Below, piece after piece: positions 9,703 through 18,568 of a stretch of 64,000 bases of DNA. Source of the stretch: JABDMH01 sp965223105 (GTDB lineage Bacteria > Bacteroidota > Bacteroidia > Chitinophagales > Saprospiraceae); contig OZ244987.1 of assembly GCA_965223105.1 (NCBI GenBank), positions 186,001 to 250,000 of the forward strand. Direction: 5' to 3'. How positions within the stretch are numbered: position 1 is the stretch's first letter; every line of letters begins with the position of its first letter. A program made the translations under genes and the position numbers. The notes beneath the pieces were generated by a model. It worked only from the letters and a program-made list of their open reading frames with translations, had not been told where the DNA came from and did no database searches.

Positions 9703-10930
9703 ACTTGACAGCCTTCATCATCGTGAAGTGAGGATGGCTCACCAGAGCATCAGCCAGTTGCTCTTCCTCAATTTTGTAGTACTTGAGAAAGTCCTTGTAG
9801 TTGCTGTGGCCGGCAATTTTCATGACATCGAGCGGAGGGATGCCAGCCTTGACTGCATTTGAAATGAAACTTCTCCGGCCCGTATGGGTGGTCACAAGTT
9901 TCCATTTTTTCTTTTTCACACCGCCGATCAATATCGGATCATCAATCTTAGCCCATTGAGCAATATCTTTGAGGTACCGATTCATCACTTGGTTCTCTGG
10001 AGCCTTGGGAAAACGTCCATTGTATTTAGTAATTATCGCTCTCACAATTGGGTTGATGGGCACAGCGGTGTACTTGCCTCCTTTCTTCTGTCTAATCTTC
10101 AGCTTATCTCCATCAATGTGTTCCTTGGATAATCGACTGACATCAGAATATCGGAGGCTGGTGAAAGCCTCAATTAAGAAGTAATCTCTGGTTAGATCAT
10201 GACCTGGTTTATCAAAGATCTCCAGCTCATAGATCTTCATAAGCTCCTCAGTATCCAGGTAGATATTAAAAACTTCCTCCCTGGCCACTGAGAAACGCTT
10301 GGAGTGATATCTATTATTGGTGTGTAGTTGATCGTCCTGAGCCTCATCCATGATCAACTTGAGGATCGATACGATCTTGCTGATGTAGTTGCGTTTATAG
10401 GTCCCTTCCATGAAATCGAGAAAGTCATAGAAGAAATTGAGATCAATTTCATCAAACTTGAGCTGAATAGCTCTAAGCTCTTCGTAGGAGCGAATCATTT
10501 TCTGGCAACTCCGGTAAGTCTGTATAGTCCCTTCCTTGTATTTGCCGGACCTGGTTCTATTCTGAATGAATTTTTCGACATAGGGGCTGAGGAATTGCAG
10601 CTTTTCACGTTCAAGGATCTTGTAGTAATCGGTACGATCTTGTTCCAACCTTTCCTCGTACGCTTTTTTGAAAGTGTCTTTGGTGATAGGAATATTCCTG
10701 GCAAGGAGTTCTGCATGAACATTTCGGGCAGCTTCCTCAAGATAATCCAGGCGCTGATTCTTTTTGAGGGCGTTGGGCTTTCGTCGCTTGAATCGCTTTT
10801 TCTTCTTATCCCAGTGATCAGGTTGAGCTGAAATTGATGTTGAGAACTTTAGTCTGATGCCCTGGTGAATGTATAGTAGGTATATGCTAGATGTTTTCCT
10901 AGCATCTTTTAGATAGAAGCTGGTATTCAT
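9701..10930 (-). CDS. Phage-type tyrosine recombinase (integrase)
   Basis: 409 residues, typical for Bacteroidota integrases. It has an N-terminal arm-binding-like region (1-100), a SAM-like core-binding domain (about 110-205) and a catalytic domain (about 220-400). The full catalytic set is visible: Arg260 in TSLRYSD, Lys283 in the beta-hairpin, His349-x-x-Arg352 in THTGRRS, His375 in AGHSNY and nucleophile Tyr384 (FLKYYK). It catalyses site-specific integration and excision of the prophage. It is transcribed away from tRNA-Ser, so its promoter lies in the repeat-rich strip beside the attachment site. The enzyme appears intact. Confidence 0.95.
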   Translation of the reverse strand: MNTSFYLKDARKTSSIYLLYIHQGIRLKFSTSISAQPDHWDKKKKRFKRRKPNALKKNQRLDYLEEAARNVHAELLARNIPITKDTFKKAYEERLEQDRTDYYKILEREKLQFLSPYVEKFIQNRTRSGKYKEGTIQTYRSCQKMIRSYEELRAIQLKFDEIDLNFFYDFLDFMEGTYKRNYISKIVSILKLIMDEAQDDQLHTNNRYHSKRFSVAREEVFNIYLDTEELMKIYELEIFDKPGHDLTRDYFLIEAFTSLRYSDVSRLSKEHIDGDKLKIRQKKGGKYTAVPINPIVRAIITKYNGRFPKAPENQVMNRYLKDIAQWAKIDDPILIGGVKKKKWKLVTTHTGRRSFISNAVKAGIPPLDVMKIAGHSNYKDFLKYYKIEEEQLADALVSHPHFTMMKAVK

Positions 10931-11108
10931 CTTTGGAGGATTTCTCTCCTAAAGATAGTCAAATCGTTCCACGCCGGGGGGAACGATTGGGGGAACGATT
11001 TTGGCACAAAGTGGGCCTCAGTTGGAAATGAGTGTTAAAATTAGTATATGTATTTAACTGAAAATGAGCCTATTTGTCCAACTGGGGCCAATCTAGGCTC
11101 ATTCCAAG
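10931..11108. promoter_or_regulatory. Integrase promoter / attachment-arm region with nested inverted repeats
   Basis: This strip between the integrase start and tRNA-Ser is packed with symmetry. AATCGTTCC (10962-10970) faces GGAACGATT (10980-10988), and a second direct copy of the latter is at 10992-11000. A 14-bp imperfect inverted pair lies at 11013-11026 and 11077-11090 (12 of 14 match). AATGAGCCT (11063-11071) pairs exactly with AGGCTCATT (11095-11103). Such clusters fit arm-type integrase sites, excisionase or repressor operators. The role is inferred. Confidence 0.5.
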
Positions 11109-11197
11109 CGGTGAGGGCGGGATTCGAACCCGCGGTACCCCGTTAAGAGTACGCCGGTTTAGCAAACCGGTGGTTTCAGCCACTCACCCACCTCACC
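11109..11197 (-). tRNA. tRNA-Ser(GCU)
   Basis: An 89-nt cloverleaf with a 7-bp acceptor stem (GGTGAGG with CCTCACC), a 5-bp anticodon stem closing the loop TTGCTAA (anticodon GCT), a long variable arm as expected for class II tRNA-Ser, the T-loop GGTTCGAATCC and discriminator G. CCA is not encoded. The 3' end faces the integrase and prophage, the usual arrangement for a tRNA used as attB. Confidence 0.95.
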
Positions 11198-11350
11198 TAA
11201 AACATGTTGGCTGGTGCTCAGAAAAGCACAGGCCGCAAAGATAGGATTACCCACAATAATTTCAAAGGTATATGGGCCCGGCTGGCCATCGTAATTTTCA
11301 GATAAAACTTTTGCAGATCATGCACCTCATATCATAGTTTTGCCTCTCAG

Positions 11351-12277
11351 ATGAACCGGAGGACTTTAGGTATTCTACTTGCCCTATTTGGCTCTCTACT
11401 GTTTTCCACCAAAGCGGTCTTGGTCAAATTAGCTTATCGACATGATATCGATAGCATTTCCTTACTACTTCTGCGGATGATCTTTGCCCTGCCTATCTAC
11501 TTGGTGATTCTGGCTCAGGTAAGCCCCGGTAAATTCAGTGAGTGGAGGCGAATACCAGCCAAGTATTGGATAGGCTTGTTTATTGCCGCGGCACTAGGGT
11601 ACTACTTATCCAGCCTTTTGGACTTCATAGGGCTACAATATATCGACGCCAGCGTTGAGCGATTGATTCTGTTTATCTATCCTACTTTCGTAGCAGCACT
11701 CAATGTCCTTCTGTTTCGGGAAAGACTCACGAAGATCCAAATGGGAGCTCTCTTGATTTCTTACGTCGGTCTGGTGTGCGTATTCGGTCAAAATCTGAAC
11801 TCAATTTCATTGGATCAAGCTTTTTGGTGGGGCTCTGTCCTGATATTGATTTGTGCGCTTACCTTTGCACTTTTCCTGGTACTGAGTCAATGGCTGATAC
11901 CCCACTTTGGATCGAAAGGCTTTACCAGCTTGAGTATGACTGTAGCGTGTTGTCTGGTGATTGTCCATTATAGTGTACTGCTAGATTTTGATGTCATCCT
12001 TGACTGGCCATGGCAAGTGTTTATCATCGCCTTGGCCATGGCTATCCTCGCCACTGTTCTCCCTTCTTATTTAATCAATTTTGCCATCGATAGAATCGGT
12101 GCTACCCAGGTGGGTATCATCAGTAGCGTGGGACCCATATCCACAATTACCCTTGCCTACCTACTGCTTGATGAACGACTCGAATTCACTCAGATATTGG
12201 GTGCCTTTATGATCATTCTGGGTGTCAGCATCGTCTCTTTTGAGGTTAGAAGGCAAAGGAAAACTGGGCCTTCTTAA
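11351..12277 (+). CDS. EamA/DMT-superfamily transporter
   Basis: 308 residues with ten predicted membrane helices in two EamA halves (about 5-140 and 155-298), the length usual for 10-TM drug/metabolite transporters. The second half ends with the typical SSVGPISTI...LLDERLEFTQILGAFMI signature. It is an inner-membrane exporter or permease; substrates in this family range from amino acids to nucleosides and cannot be read from sequence. It stands alone between tRNA-Ser and a repeat-rich intergenic stretch. Confidence 0.88.
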   Translation: MNRRTLGILLALFGSLLFSTKAVLVKLAYRHDIDSISLLLLRMIFALPIYLVILAQVSPGKFSEWRRIPAKYWIGLFIAAALGYYLSSLLDFIGLQYIDASVERLILFIYPTFVAALNVLLFRERLTKIQMGALLISYVGLVCVFGQNLNSISLDQAFWWGSVLILICALTFALFLVLSQWLIPHFGSKGFTSLSMTVACCLVIVHYSVLLDFDVILDWPWQVFIIALAMAILATVLPSYLINFAIDRIGATQVGIISSVGPISTITLAYLLLDERLEFTQILGAFMIILGVSIVSFEVRRQRKTGPS

Positions 12278-12777
12278 AAAAAACCATATTTCCTATCAAG
12301 GGCGAGTTTTGAGCGCCAGGCGGGCCGTAGTTTTTCAAGGAAAAAGATCCAGGGTGGCTTTTTGCTCTACTTTTTGCCACCAAAAAGTAGAAAAAACTCA
12401 TTGAGATACTAGCCGAAATATGTCATCCCCCAGAGTACTAACCACCTATTGGTTGTAATCCTCTACCCCTTTCAAAGGAGGTGGTGTTAGGTTGAGATTG
12501 CACTACCCGGGATGCCTTTAGAAGATTTTCCTTAAAAAGACCAGGTCGCGGGTGGGAAAAGAGCATCAACTGTTCGAGCCAGTGGAGAATATTACTCAAA
12601 GCCCAGATGACAAGGAAGCCATACTTGAGGGGCCAGCCAATAAGGGCGAGTTTTAAATTATTTTGGACGTGAGTGATGGTAGATGTTTAAGAATAATTAA
12701 TGAATTACTATTAAGTTCGATACAAAGAATCTATGCTTGTTCCCTTATATTGCCATTCTTTGATAATCTGTGTAGAC
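12278..12777. other. Intergenic region with hairpin and a 13-bp direct repeat
   Basis: No convincing gene. AAGGGCGAGTTTT occurs at 12298-12310 and again at 12642-12654, bracketing about 330 bp. Inside, CTACTTTTTG (12367-12376) and CAAAAAGTAG (12381-12390) form a perfect 10-bp stem with loop CCAC. GGTGGC (12353-12358) can alternatively pair with GCCACC (12376-12381). The hairpin is followed by six A residues, so it is not a plain plus-strand terminator. It looks like a dispersed repeat or a remnant insertion. Confidence 0.5.
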
Positions 12778-13890
12778 ATGAAAAAGAATACCCTGAAGTT
12801 CTTCTTACTGTTGCTGACCATTGGAAATCTCCCTGCGCAAGATCAAAACCGAGAAATTGAATTCCCGGATATACCAGGTTACCAAACGTTACTTTGTGAT
12901 TTTCACATTCATACCGTTTTTTCCGATGGTTCAGTATGGCCCGATATCCGGGTACAAGAAGCCGTAAAAGATGGTCTGGATGCAATTGCCCTTACCGAAC
13001 ATTTAGAGTATCAACCGCACAGTGCAGATATGCCACATCCCGATCGTAACCGGTCCTACGAAATTGCCTCGCAAGAGGCTAAGCCGCATCGGTTGATTGT
13101 CGTACACGGTGCAGAGATTACACGTGATCTGCCACCGGGACATGCCAATGCGATCTTTATTCAGGATGCCAACAAACTCAATATCCGAGACAGCATTGAA
13201 GCCTATCGTGAAGCCAAACGCCAAGGTGGCTTTATCTTTTGGAATCATCCAAATTGGATTTCGCAGCAGCGAAGCGGAATAGCTACCCTTACCGATTTAC
13301 ACAAGCAGTTGATCGAAGAGGATTTGCTGGATGGTATTGAAGTGGTCAACGATCTTACTTACTCTGATGAAGCACTGCAGATTGCCATTGACCACAACCT
13401 GGCCGTGATGGGCACATCGGATATACATGGTTTGATAGATTGGCAGTATGAATTGGCAAACGGTGGCCATCGGCCGATCACCTTGGTGTTTGCAGTGGAG
13501 AGAACGATAGAGTCGATCAAAGAAGCGATGTTTGAAAGCCGAACCGTGGCCTGGTTTGGCAACCGGCTTATTGGCAAAAACAAAGTGCTCAGTCCGTTGG
13601 TGGCAGCATCTATAAAAGCAGAGGAGGCAACCTATCAAGGGCCTTCATCGGTTGCTACGGTGGTGCTGCGCAATCTTTCAGACGCTACCTTTATTTTACG
13701 AAATGTAGGAAGTCATAGTTTCCATGCACATACTGACCTAGTGACCTTACCTGCCCAGGGTACATGCAAGGTTGAGGTCAAGACCATCGATCAAATCCCA
13801 GCCTTCGATTTACACTTCGAAGTTATGAATGCCACGATTGCCCCCAGATCTCATCCTTTTGTACGAATTCCAATAGTGGTAGATTTTTAA
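12778..13890 (+). CDS. Secreted PHP-domain phosphoesterase
   Basis: 370 residues from the preferred ATG at 12778, which gives a clean signal peptide (MKKNTLKFFLLLLTIGNLPAQ); an earlier in-frame ATG at 12733 would bury it. The PHP metal-binding pattern is present: HIH in DFHIHTVFSDG, TEH in ALTEHLEY, HGAEI, a WNHPNW histidine and D-I-H in GTSDIHG. PHP proteins are metal-dependent phosphoesterases with a TIM-like barrel, and exported Bacteroidota members are annotated as Sb-PDE-type phosphodiesterases. The last ~100 residues form a separate beta domain. The substrate is unknown. The gene is monocistronic, in a repeat-rich neighbourhood. Confidence 0.85.
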   Translation: MKKNTLKFFLLLLTIGNLPAQDQNREIEFPDIPGYQTLLCDFHIHTVFSDGSVWPDIRVQEAVKDGLDAIALTEHLEYQPHSADMPHPDRNRSYEIASQEAKPHRLIVVHGAEITRDLPPGHANAIFIQDANKLNIRDSIEAYREAKRQGGFIFWNHPNWISQQRSGIATLTDLHKQLIEEDLLDGIEVVNDLTYSDEALQIAIDHNLAVMGTSDIHGLIDWQYELANGGHRPITLVFAVERTIESIKEAMFESRTVAWFGNRLIGKNKVLSPLVAASIKAEEATYQGPSSVATVVLRNLSDATFILRNVGSHSFHAHTDLVTLPAQGTCKVEVKTIDQIPAFDLHFEVMNATIAPRSHPFVRIPIVVDF

Positions 13891-14209
13891 TGTGCAGGAT
13901 TTGCGGATCCTTGTTCGCTTTCTCCAATGAACATTGGTATGGGGTTAGGAAATAAAAAAAGGGTTAAATCCTTCAGGACTTAACCCTCCTCAAAATAGTA
14001 ATCCCAAAATGGAAAGACAGGAATTCATTTACAAGGAGAACACTTGCAATAATGTCTCCAAAACACTGAAGTGAAGAGAAATTCCCTTGATATATAAAGT
14101 GTTGCAATGTATTTACAACTGATAACCAAGGCAATGATTCAAAGTTTTCAAATGTGTTAAAATTCTCTAAAGTGTCTCAAGACCGGAGTTCTTCCTGCCT
14201 GGTCTTGAT
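13891..14209. other. Convergent intergenic region
   Basis: This strip lies between the ends of the PHP gene and the leftward Omp28-like gene. It holds one good minus-strand terminator, listed separately, and a weaker AAGACC/GGTCTT hairpin near 14179-14206, just beyond the Omp28-like stop. I see no gene. Confidence 0.6.
13953..13987 (-). terminator. Intrinsic terminator, minus strand
   Basis: AGGGTTAAATCC (13960-13971) pairs with GGACTTAACCCT (13976-13987) with one wobble and loop TTCA. Read leftward, the stem is followed by seven T residues (the A-run at 13954-13960). It would end transcripts of the Omp28-like gene, about 220 nt past its stop. Confidence 0.65.
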
Positions 14210-15196
14210 TCATTCCCGGGTAAAAGGCATGGTGGCTTTGCCGCCATTCAGTTGCAACGATAGGATGTAATTACCTGATGGTAGATTTGCGGTCTCAATC
14301 GAAAGGTGATCAGCAGGTGATTTGATGGATTCCTTTAACAAAGTTGCACCCGTCATGGAGAGAATCTCGTATCGCTGAATGGCATATACAGCGTCTACCT
14401 GCACCTCCAAATGCTCGGACGCAGGATTGGGAAAAAGCTTTAAGCCCGACACTACCGTCAAGTCTGGAGTGCTGGTAATTGTTTCATCAAATTTCGTACC
14501 TGATCCCAGGATCTCTCTTGTATTGACATCTTGCACGTACGCCAATACATAGGCTTCATCTGATTGTACACCATCTGGGATCGTGATCTCGTAGGTGTTC
14601 TCCATGGATTGACCTGATTTAGGTAGATCAATCGGATCGCCATCAGCCGAGGTTACATAGTCTCTAAGTACGTCATGGTGCAAATTTTCTCCATTTGGGG
14701 CCTGGTAGTTCACTTCCTCTTCCACAATCGCTATAAAAAGCCGGTAGTCGCTTGCTTCCAATAGGGCACTATTGCTGATCGTAAGGGTAAGATCGCGGGT
14801 CACTCCCTGCGACTCAGTAACCACAATGGTCAATGGTCGGGCGTTCGCCAAGGCTGCTTCGATATCCTGGGCAAGCAGGGCCTCTTGTGATGCACTGGAG
14901 CTCTTACCATTGACATAGACTCTGGGTGTGCTAAATACATCGTAGTAATTCTGGCGTGCCTTATTGTCTTGTGCATTGAAGTTGTGCAGCACACAACTCG
15001 GATATGGCGAATCAGTATGAATGCTGATATGGTGTACTTTTCCGGCAAACTGGTCAAGTACATTGTATATTTTAGGGTTGTTCTGGGCACAGATCGGACA
15101 AGGGGTATTGGTAAAATGCTCTACCAGAACATGTTGTGCCTGCGCACCTGCGGTTAAATAGGCACTGAAAAAAATCAGTAAGACGAACTTCTTCAT
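14210..15196 (-). CDS. Omp28-like thioredoxin-fold protein with T9SS sorting domain
   Basis: 328 residues. A signal peptide (1-20) is followed by a thioredoxin-like domain with a CPIC motif at residues 33-36 (HFTNTPCPICAQNNP), as in Omp28-family proteins of Bacteroidota. A beta domain follows (about 120-235). The C-terminus (about 248-328) is a type A T9SS sorting domain with LFPNPASEHLEV, Y-E-I-L-S-M-T-G and LPSGNYILSL. It should therefore be exported by Sec, carried across the outer membrane by the type IX system, and surface-anchored or released. The redox-active CxxC suggests thiol-disulfide activity outside the cell, but this is not proven for the family. Confidence 0.88.
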   Translation of the reverse strand: MKKFVLLIFFSAYLTAGAQAQHVLVEHFTNTPCPICAQNNPKIYNVLDQFAGKVHHISIHTDSPYPSCVLHNFNAQDNKARQNYYDVFSTPRVYVNGKSSSASQEALLAQDIEAALANARPLTIVVTESQGVTRDLTLTISNSALLEASDYRLFIAIVEEEVNYQAPNGENLHHDVLRDYVTSADGDPIDLPKSGQSMENTYEITIPDGVQSDEAYVLAYVQDVNTREILGSGTKFDETITSTPDLTVVSGLKLFPNPASEHLEVQVDAVYAIQRYEILSMTGATLLKESIKSPADHLSIETANLPSGNYILSLQLNGGKATMPFTRE

Positions 15197-15247
15197 TTCT
15201 GAACTTGATTTAGATGGTTTGATAGTTGATTAACGAAAGAAATTAAA

Positions 15248-15751
15248 CTATTGTGTTTCTTTCCTCAAATTTGTCAACAGTTCATAAAGTGTATAGTTCT
15301 TTGAAATCTCACAACCCATGTTGATCATGGCAAGCATTTCTTCATGACGGGAGATGTTCATTCTTTTGGTAGCTGAAATGATCTGAGTCTTGCATGATGT
15401 ATTGTTCAACCATTTGGCCATATCTGTCTTGGAATCAAAAGATCTAAGATCGACATCCTCACAACCCATGATATGGATTCCGATCATCTCGATGTACTTT
15501 TCACTGAAGTGAAAGAACATGAGCTGATCTCGAAGTCTTCGCTCCATCAGGTCAATTTTGCCGAGTATCTTTTCGAAAACCAAGTCGCTAAACTTGAGGA
15601 TCAGTTCCTCAACCTGCCAAGCCTGGTTTTGTTTTAGATCCTGCCATTCTGTAGCGGTAATATTCTGACTTGACAGAAAGAGTACAAATTCTGGTTCGAG
15701 CAGTGTAAGTTCTTCCTTGCTCAGGATTCGATATTTGGGTCTCTCACTCAA
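15248..15751 (-). CDS. DUF6495-family protein
   Basis: 167 residues, cytosolic, no signal peptide. The opening (YRILSKEELTLLEPEFVLFL followed by SQNITATEWQ) and the pattern of a helical N-terminal half with a later NISRHEEMLAMINMGCEIS segment match what I remember of DUF6495, a small family found in Bacteroidota with no known function. It lies 51 nt upstream of the Omp28-like gene on the same strand and diverges from TerC with only about 90 bp between starts. Confidence 0.7.
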   Translation of the reverse strand: MSERPKYRILSKEELTLLEPEFVLFLSSQNITATEWQDLKQNQAWQVEELILKFSDLVFEKILGKIDLMERRLRDQLMFFHFSEKYIEMIGIHIMGCEDVDLRSFDSKTDMAKWLNNTSCKTQIISATKRMNISRHEEMLAMINMGCEISKNYTLYELLTNLRKETQ

Positions 15752-15842
15752 TACACAGGACGGTCTCGTGGTTCATCACAGAATCAAATGGGGTGTGGAT
15801 GGTATTTTGCTATTTTTGCCAGCTAATAAAGCCACAAGATAA

Positions 15843-16685
15843 ATGATTGGTGCCATCACCTGGCCAGATCTCAGCTCTCCTGAAGTTTGGATAAGTTTGT
15901 TGACCTTGACTTTTCTGGAAATTGTATTGGGAGTCGATAATATCATTTTTATTTCAATAAGTGCGGCCAAACTACCATCCGACCAACAGAAAAAAGCAAC
16001 CAACATCGGTCTGGTCTTGGCCATGGCCTTTAGGATCTTACTCTTGTTTGGCATTACTTGGCTTATTGCAATGCAGGCACCCTGGTTTTCCTTTCACGGT
16101 TCACTCTTCTCCGGTGAATTTAGCGGACAGAGTGTCATTCTCATTGCTGGAGGAATCTTTTTATTGTATAAGAGCACTACAGAGATTCACGAAAAATTAG
16201 AGGGGAAGTCACATCATGAGGTTGATCGAGCAAAAAGATCGAGTCTCCAGCAAGTGATTATCCAGATAACCTTGATCAATATCGTCTTTTCATTTGATAG
16301 CATTCTCACTGCGGTGGGCATGACCAATGGGCTCCAAGGTGCATTGATCATTATGATAGTTGCTGTTGTCATTTCTGTACTCATTATGATGTTATTTGCT
16401 GTACCCGTAGGACGGTTTGTCAATCGCCACCCTACCATCCAGATGTTGGGCCTTTCATTTCTCATTCTCATCGGCTTCATGTTGATTGCTGAGGGAGCTC
16501 ACCTGGCTCATGCTGAGATCTTCGGTGCGGAAATTGGTGCGGTGCCCAAGGGTTACTTGTATTTCGCCATTGCCTTCTCTTTAGGGGTCGAATTCCTAAA
16601 CATGCGTCTTCGCAAGAGACAACGACCTATTCAATTGCATGGAATCAAAGAAGACGCCATCGAAGAAGGTGTTATGCAACCATGA
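15843..16685 (+). CDS. TerC-family integral membrane protein (YgdQ-like)
   Basis: 280 residues with about seven membrane helices. The TerC hallmark LEIVLGVDNIIFISI near residue 25 and its counterpart VFSFDSILTAVG near 150 place acidic residues within helices, as in metal-transport members. The GRFVNRHPTIQMLGLSFLILIGF segment and length match YgdQ-type proteins. TerC relatives are linked to metal-ion export, for example manganese, including metalation of exported enzymes. The stop overlaps the next start by ATGA, so TerC and the ApbE-like protein are coupled. Confidence 0.9.
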   Translation: MIGAITWPDLSSPEVWISLLTLTFLEIVLGVDNIIFISISAAKLPSDQQKKATNIGLVLAMAFRILLLFGITWLIAMQAPWFSFHGSLFSGEFSGQSVILIAGGIFLLYKSTTEIHEKLEGKSHHEVDRAKRSSLQQVIIQITLINIVFSFDSILTAVGMTNGLQGALIIMIVAVVISVLIMMLFAVPVGRFVNRHPTIQMLGLSFLILIGFMLIAEGAHLAHAEIFGAEIGAVPKGYLYFAIAFSLGVEFLNMRLRKRQRPIQLHGIKEDAIEEGVMQP

Positions 16686-17731
16686 GCAGTATTCAATGCT
16701 TTGTTTTCATTTCAGGTATCTGCTGGTTGGCCTGTCAGTCGACGGTTGAAACTCCCTATGTGGAGATACAAGGAGAAACGATGGGTACCTATTACCGCAT
16801 TCATTACAAAGCGGAAAGTGATTTGTTGAAAGAAGAAGTCGATGCTGAGTTGAAAAGACTGAATAAGGCTTTATCAACTTATGATTCCTCCTCGGTAATC
16901 TCCTCTTTTAATCGAGCCCTAGACGGTATTTCCGCTGCTGAGATCGATGACTCAGTTTTGGCCAGGTTCTTCTTTGACAATGTGCTTTTATCGAAAGATA
17001 TCTTTGCACACACCGACGGATATTTTGATCCCACTGTCATGCCGCTGGTCAATTACTGGGGTTTTGGGTACCGGGAAAGAGTGGAGAGAGCACAAGTGGA
17101 CACGGCTGCTATTCAGCGGATTTTGGAGCAAACAGGTTTTGGTTTGGTTGAACTCAAAAAGGAGCCGGAGTGGATGCTCAGGAAGCAACGACCTGAGGTT
17201 GAATTGGACTTCAGTGCATTGGCCAAAGGGTATGCCATCGATCACTTGACATCGATGTTAACTTCGGACAAGGGCATTACTGATTTTTTGATTGATATCG
17301 GTGGTGAGACCAAAGTACAGGGCCTTAATAAGGAGGGTAATCCCTGGCGCATCGGAATCACCAGGCCAGACCAGTTTTCAATGGCTTCTGATTTCGATTT
17401 CATTATTTCGTTGGATAATGAAGCCATTGCCACTTCGGGTAACTACCGAAATTTTTACAAGGTCAATGACGTCACCATTAGTCATACCATCAATCCAAAG
17501 ACAGGATTCTATGAGAGAAACAACTTGCTAAGTGTCTCTATCGTCACTGAGTATTGTGCCATTGCTGATGCTTATGCGACTGCTTGCATGGCCATGGGGT
17601 TGGAAAGGGCTAAGCGCCTCATCTCAGAAACTAAGGATATCGAAGCACTGTTTATTTTCACCAATGATAAGGGGGAGACCAGCCACTATGTTACAGATGG
17701 CTTGTCAAGGAAGATTGTCCAAATCAGATGA
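16682..17731 (+). CDS. apbE: FAD:protein FMN transferase, ApbE family lipoprotein
   Basis: 349 residues. The leader ends in a lipobox (WLAC, Cys18), as in periplasmic ApbE lipoproteins. Conserved blocks are visible: ETMGTYYRI, ALSTYDSSS.ISSFN, YFDPTV.PLV..WGFG, DFSALAKGYAID, IGGE..V.G, IATSGNYRNFY, HTINPKTG and AIADAYATACMAMG (metal ligand region). The enzyme moves FMN from FAD onto Ser/Thr of target flavoproteins, classically NqrB/NqrC or RnfG, outside the cytoplasmic membrane. No such target is in the window. It overlaps terC by 4 nt and is 15 nt from the exonuclease gene. Confidence 0.93.
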   Translation: MSSIQCFVFISGICWLACQSTVETPYVEIQGETMGTYYRIHYKAESDLLKEEVDAELKRLNKALSTYDSSSVISSFNRALDGISAAEIDDSVLARFFFDNVLLSKDIFAHTDGYFDPTVMPLVNYWGFGYRERVERAQVDTAAIQRILEQTGFGLVELKKEPEWMLRKQRPEVELDFSALAKGYAIDHLTSMLTSDKGITDFLIDIGGETKVQGLNKEGNPWRIGITRPDQFSMASDFDFIISLDNEAIATSGNYRNFYKVNDVTISHTINPKTGFYERNNLLSVSIVTEYCAIADAYATACMAMGLERAKRLISETKDIEALFIFTNDKGETSHYVTDGLSRKIVQIR

Positions 17732-17746
17732 CAAAAATTGATAGCT

Positions 17747-18568
17747 ATGAAGTTTAATTTAGATCGTGATTTGTGTTTTTTTGACATCGAGGCGACCGGA
17801 CTGCATGTGATTCGAGATCGCATCATCCAAATTGCCATCAAAAAATTCTATTCCTCCGGTAAAGATCCAGACAGCTATATGACCTATGTCAATCCCGGAA
17901 TTCCGATCTCCGAGGAGGCCATGGAGATTACGGGCATTACCCCAGCTGATTTACGCAATAAGCCTACTTTCTCTCAAATTGCTAAAGAAGTATTTGACTT
18001 TATTGGGGATGCCGATTTGGCCGGGTACAACAGTAACCGGTTCGACGTACCCATTTTAATGGAAGAATTTGCCCGATATGGTTTTGACTTTAGCATTGAG
18101 CATCGAAGATTGATAGATGTGCAGAGGATTTTCTATCGTATGGAACCCAGATCTCTCAAGGCTGCACATCGCTTCTACTGCGGGTCTTCCATCGAGAATG
18201 CACATGATGCCATGGCTGATGTAGAAGCTACGATAAATGTGCTGCATGGACAGTTATCGCGTTATGAAGGACAGGACCTGATAGATGACGATGGTGTCTT
18301 AGAAAGTCCCGTAAAGAATAATATGCAGGCGTTACATGACTTTACCAACGATACCCGGTTATTGGATGTCACTCAAAGACTGAAATACAACCCAAAAGGA
18401 GAGATTGTTTTTAATTTTGGCCGCTATCAGGGTAGGGTCGTCAAGGAGGTTTTTAGCGAGGATCAAGATTATTACCATTGGATTATGAATAAGGAGTTCT
18501 CCGTCCAAGTAAAAAATATTGTAAAAAAATTGGCTGGTGAATTGAAGCGAAATGAAAGCAATTCTTAA
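17747..18568 (+). CDS. DnaQ-like 3'-5' exonuclease with ExoX-like C-terminal domain
   Basis: 273 residues from the ATG at 17747; a TTG three codons earlier is possible but adds nothing. The DEDDh exonuclease fold is clear: D-I-E in CFFDIEATG (motif I), GYNSNRFDVPIL (motif II) and AHDAMADVEATI (motif III, His and Asp). After residue ~215 a small domain (YNPKGEIVFNFGRYQGR...DYYHWIMNKEF) matches the ExoX-like C-terminal module. It probably trims single-stranded DNA or RNA ends in repair. It lies in the terC-apbE operon and overlaps the next gene by 17 nt. Confidence 0.9.
   Translation: MKFNLDRDLCFFDIEATGLHVIRDRIIQIAIKKFYSSGKDPDSYMTYVNPGIPISEEAMEITGITPADLRNKPTFSQIAKEVFDFIGDADLAGYNSNRFDVPILMEEFARYGFDFSIEHRRLIDVQRIFYRMEPRSLKAAHRFYCGSSIENAHDAMADVEATINVLHGQLSRYEGQDLIDDDGVLESPVKNNMQALHDFTNDTRLLDVTQRLKYNPKGEIVFNFGRYQGRVVKEVFSEDQDYYHWIMNKEFSVQVKNIVKKLAGELKRNESNS

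Larger units (their letters stand above)
1..11108. mobile_element. Right end of a prophage integrated at tRNA-Ser
   Basis: A run of seven co-directional tail and lysis-type genes is followed by a convergent tyrosine integrase, 180 bp from the 3' end of tRNA-Ser(GCU). The order tail, fibre, spike, holin-like, integrase, tRNA is classic for a tRNA-targeted temperate phage. The left end, with capsid, terminase, replication genes and the second attachment site, lies outside the window, so completeness cannot be judged. No endolysin is visible in this part. The exact right boundary is inferred to fall in the tRNA 3' end or in the repeat-rich 178 bp beside it. Confidence 0.8.

Noticed and set aside
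1..10930. Contractile injection system rather than prophage
   Set aside because: No sheath, tube, spike or ATPase gene is visible, while an integrase at a tRNA gene and holin-like genes favour a temperate phage; the left part is outside the window, so it is not excluded completely.
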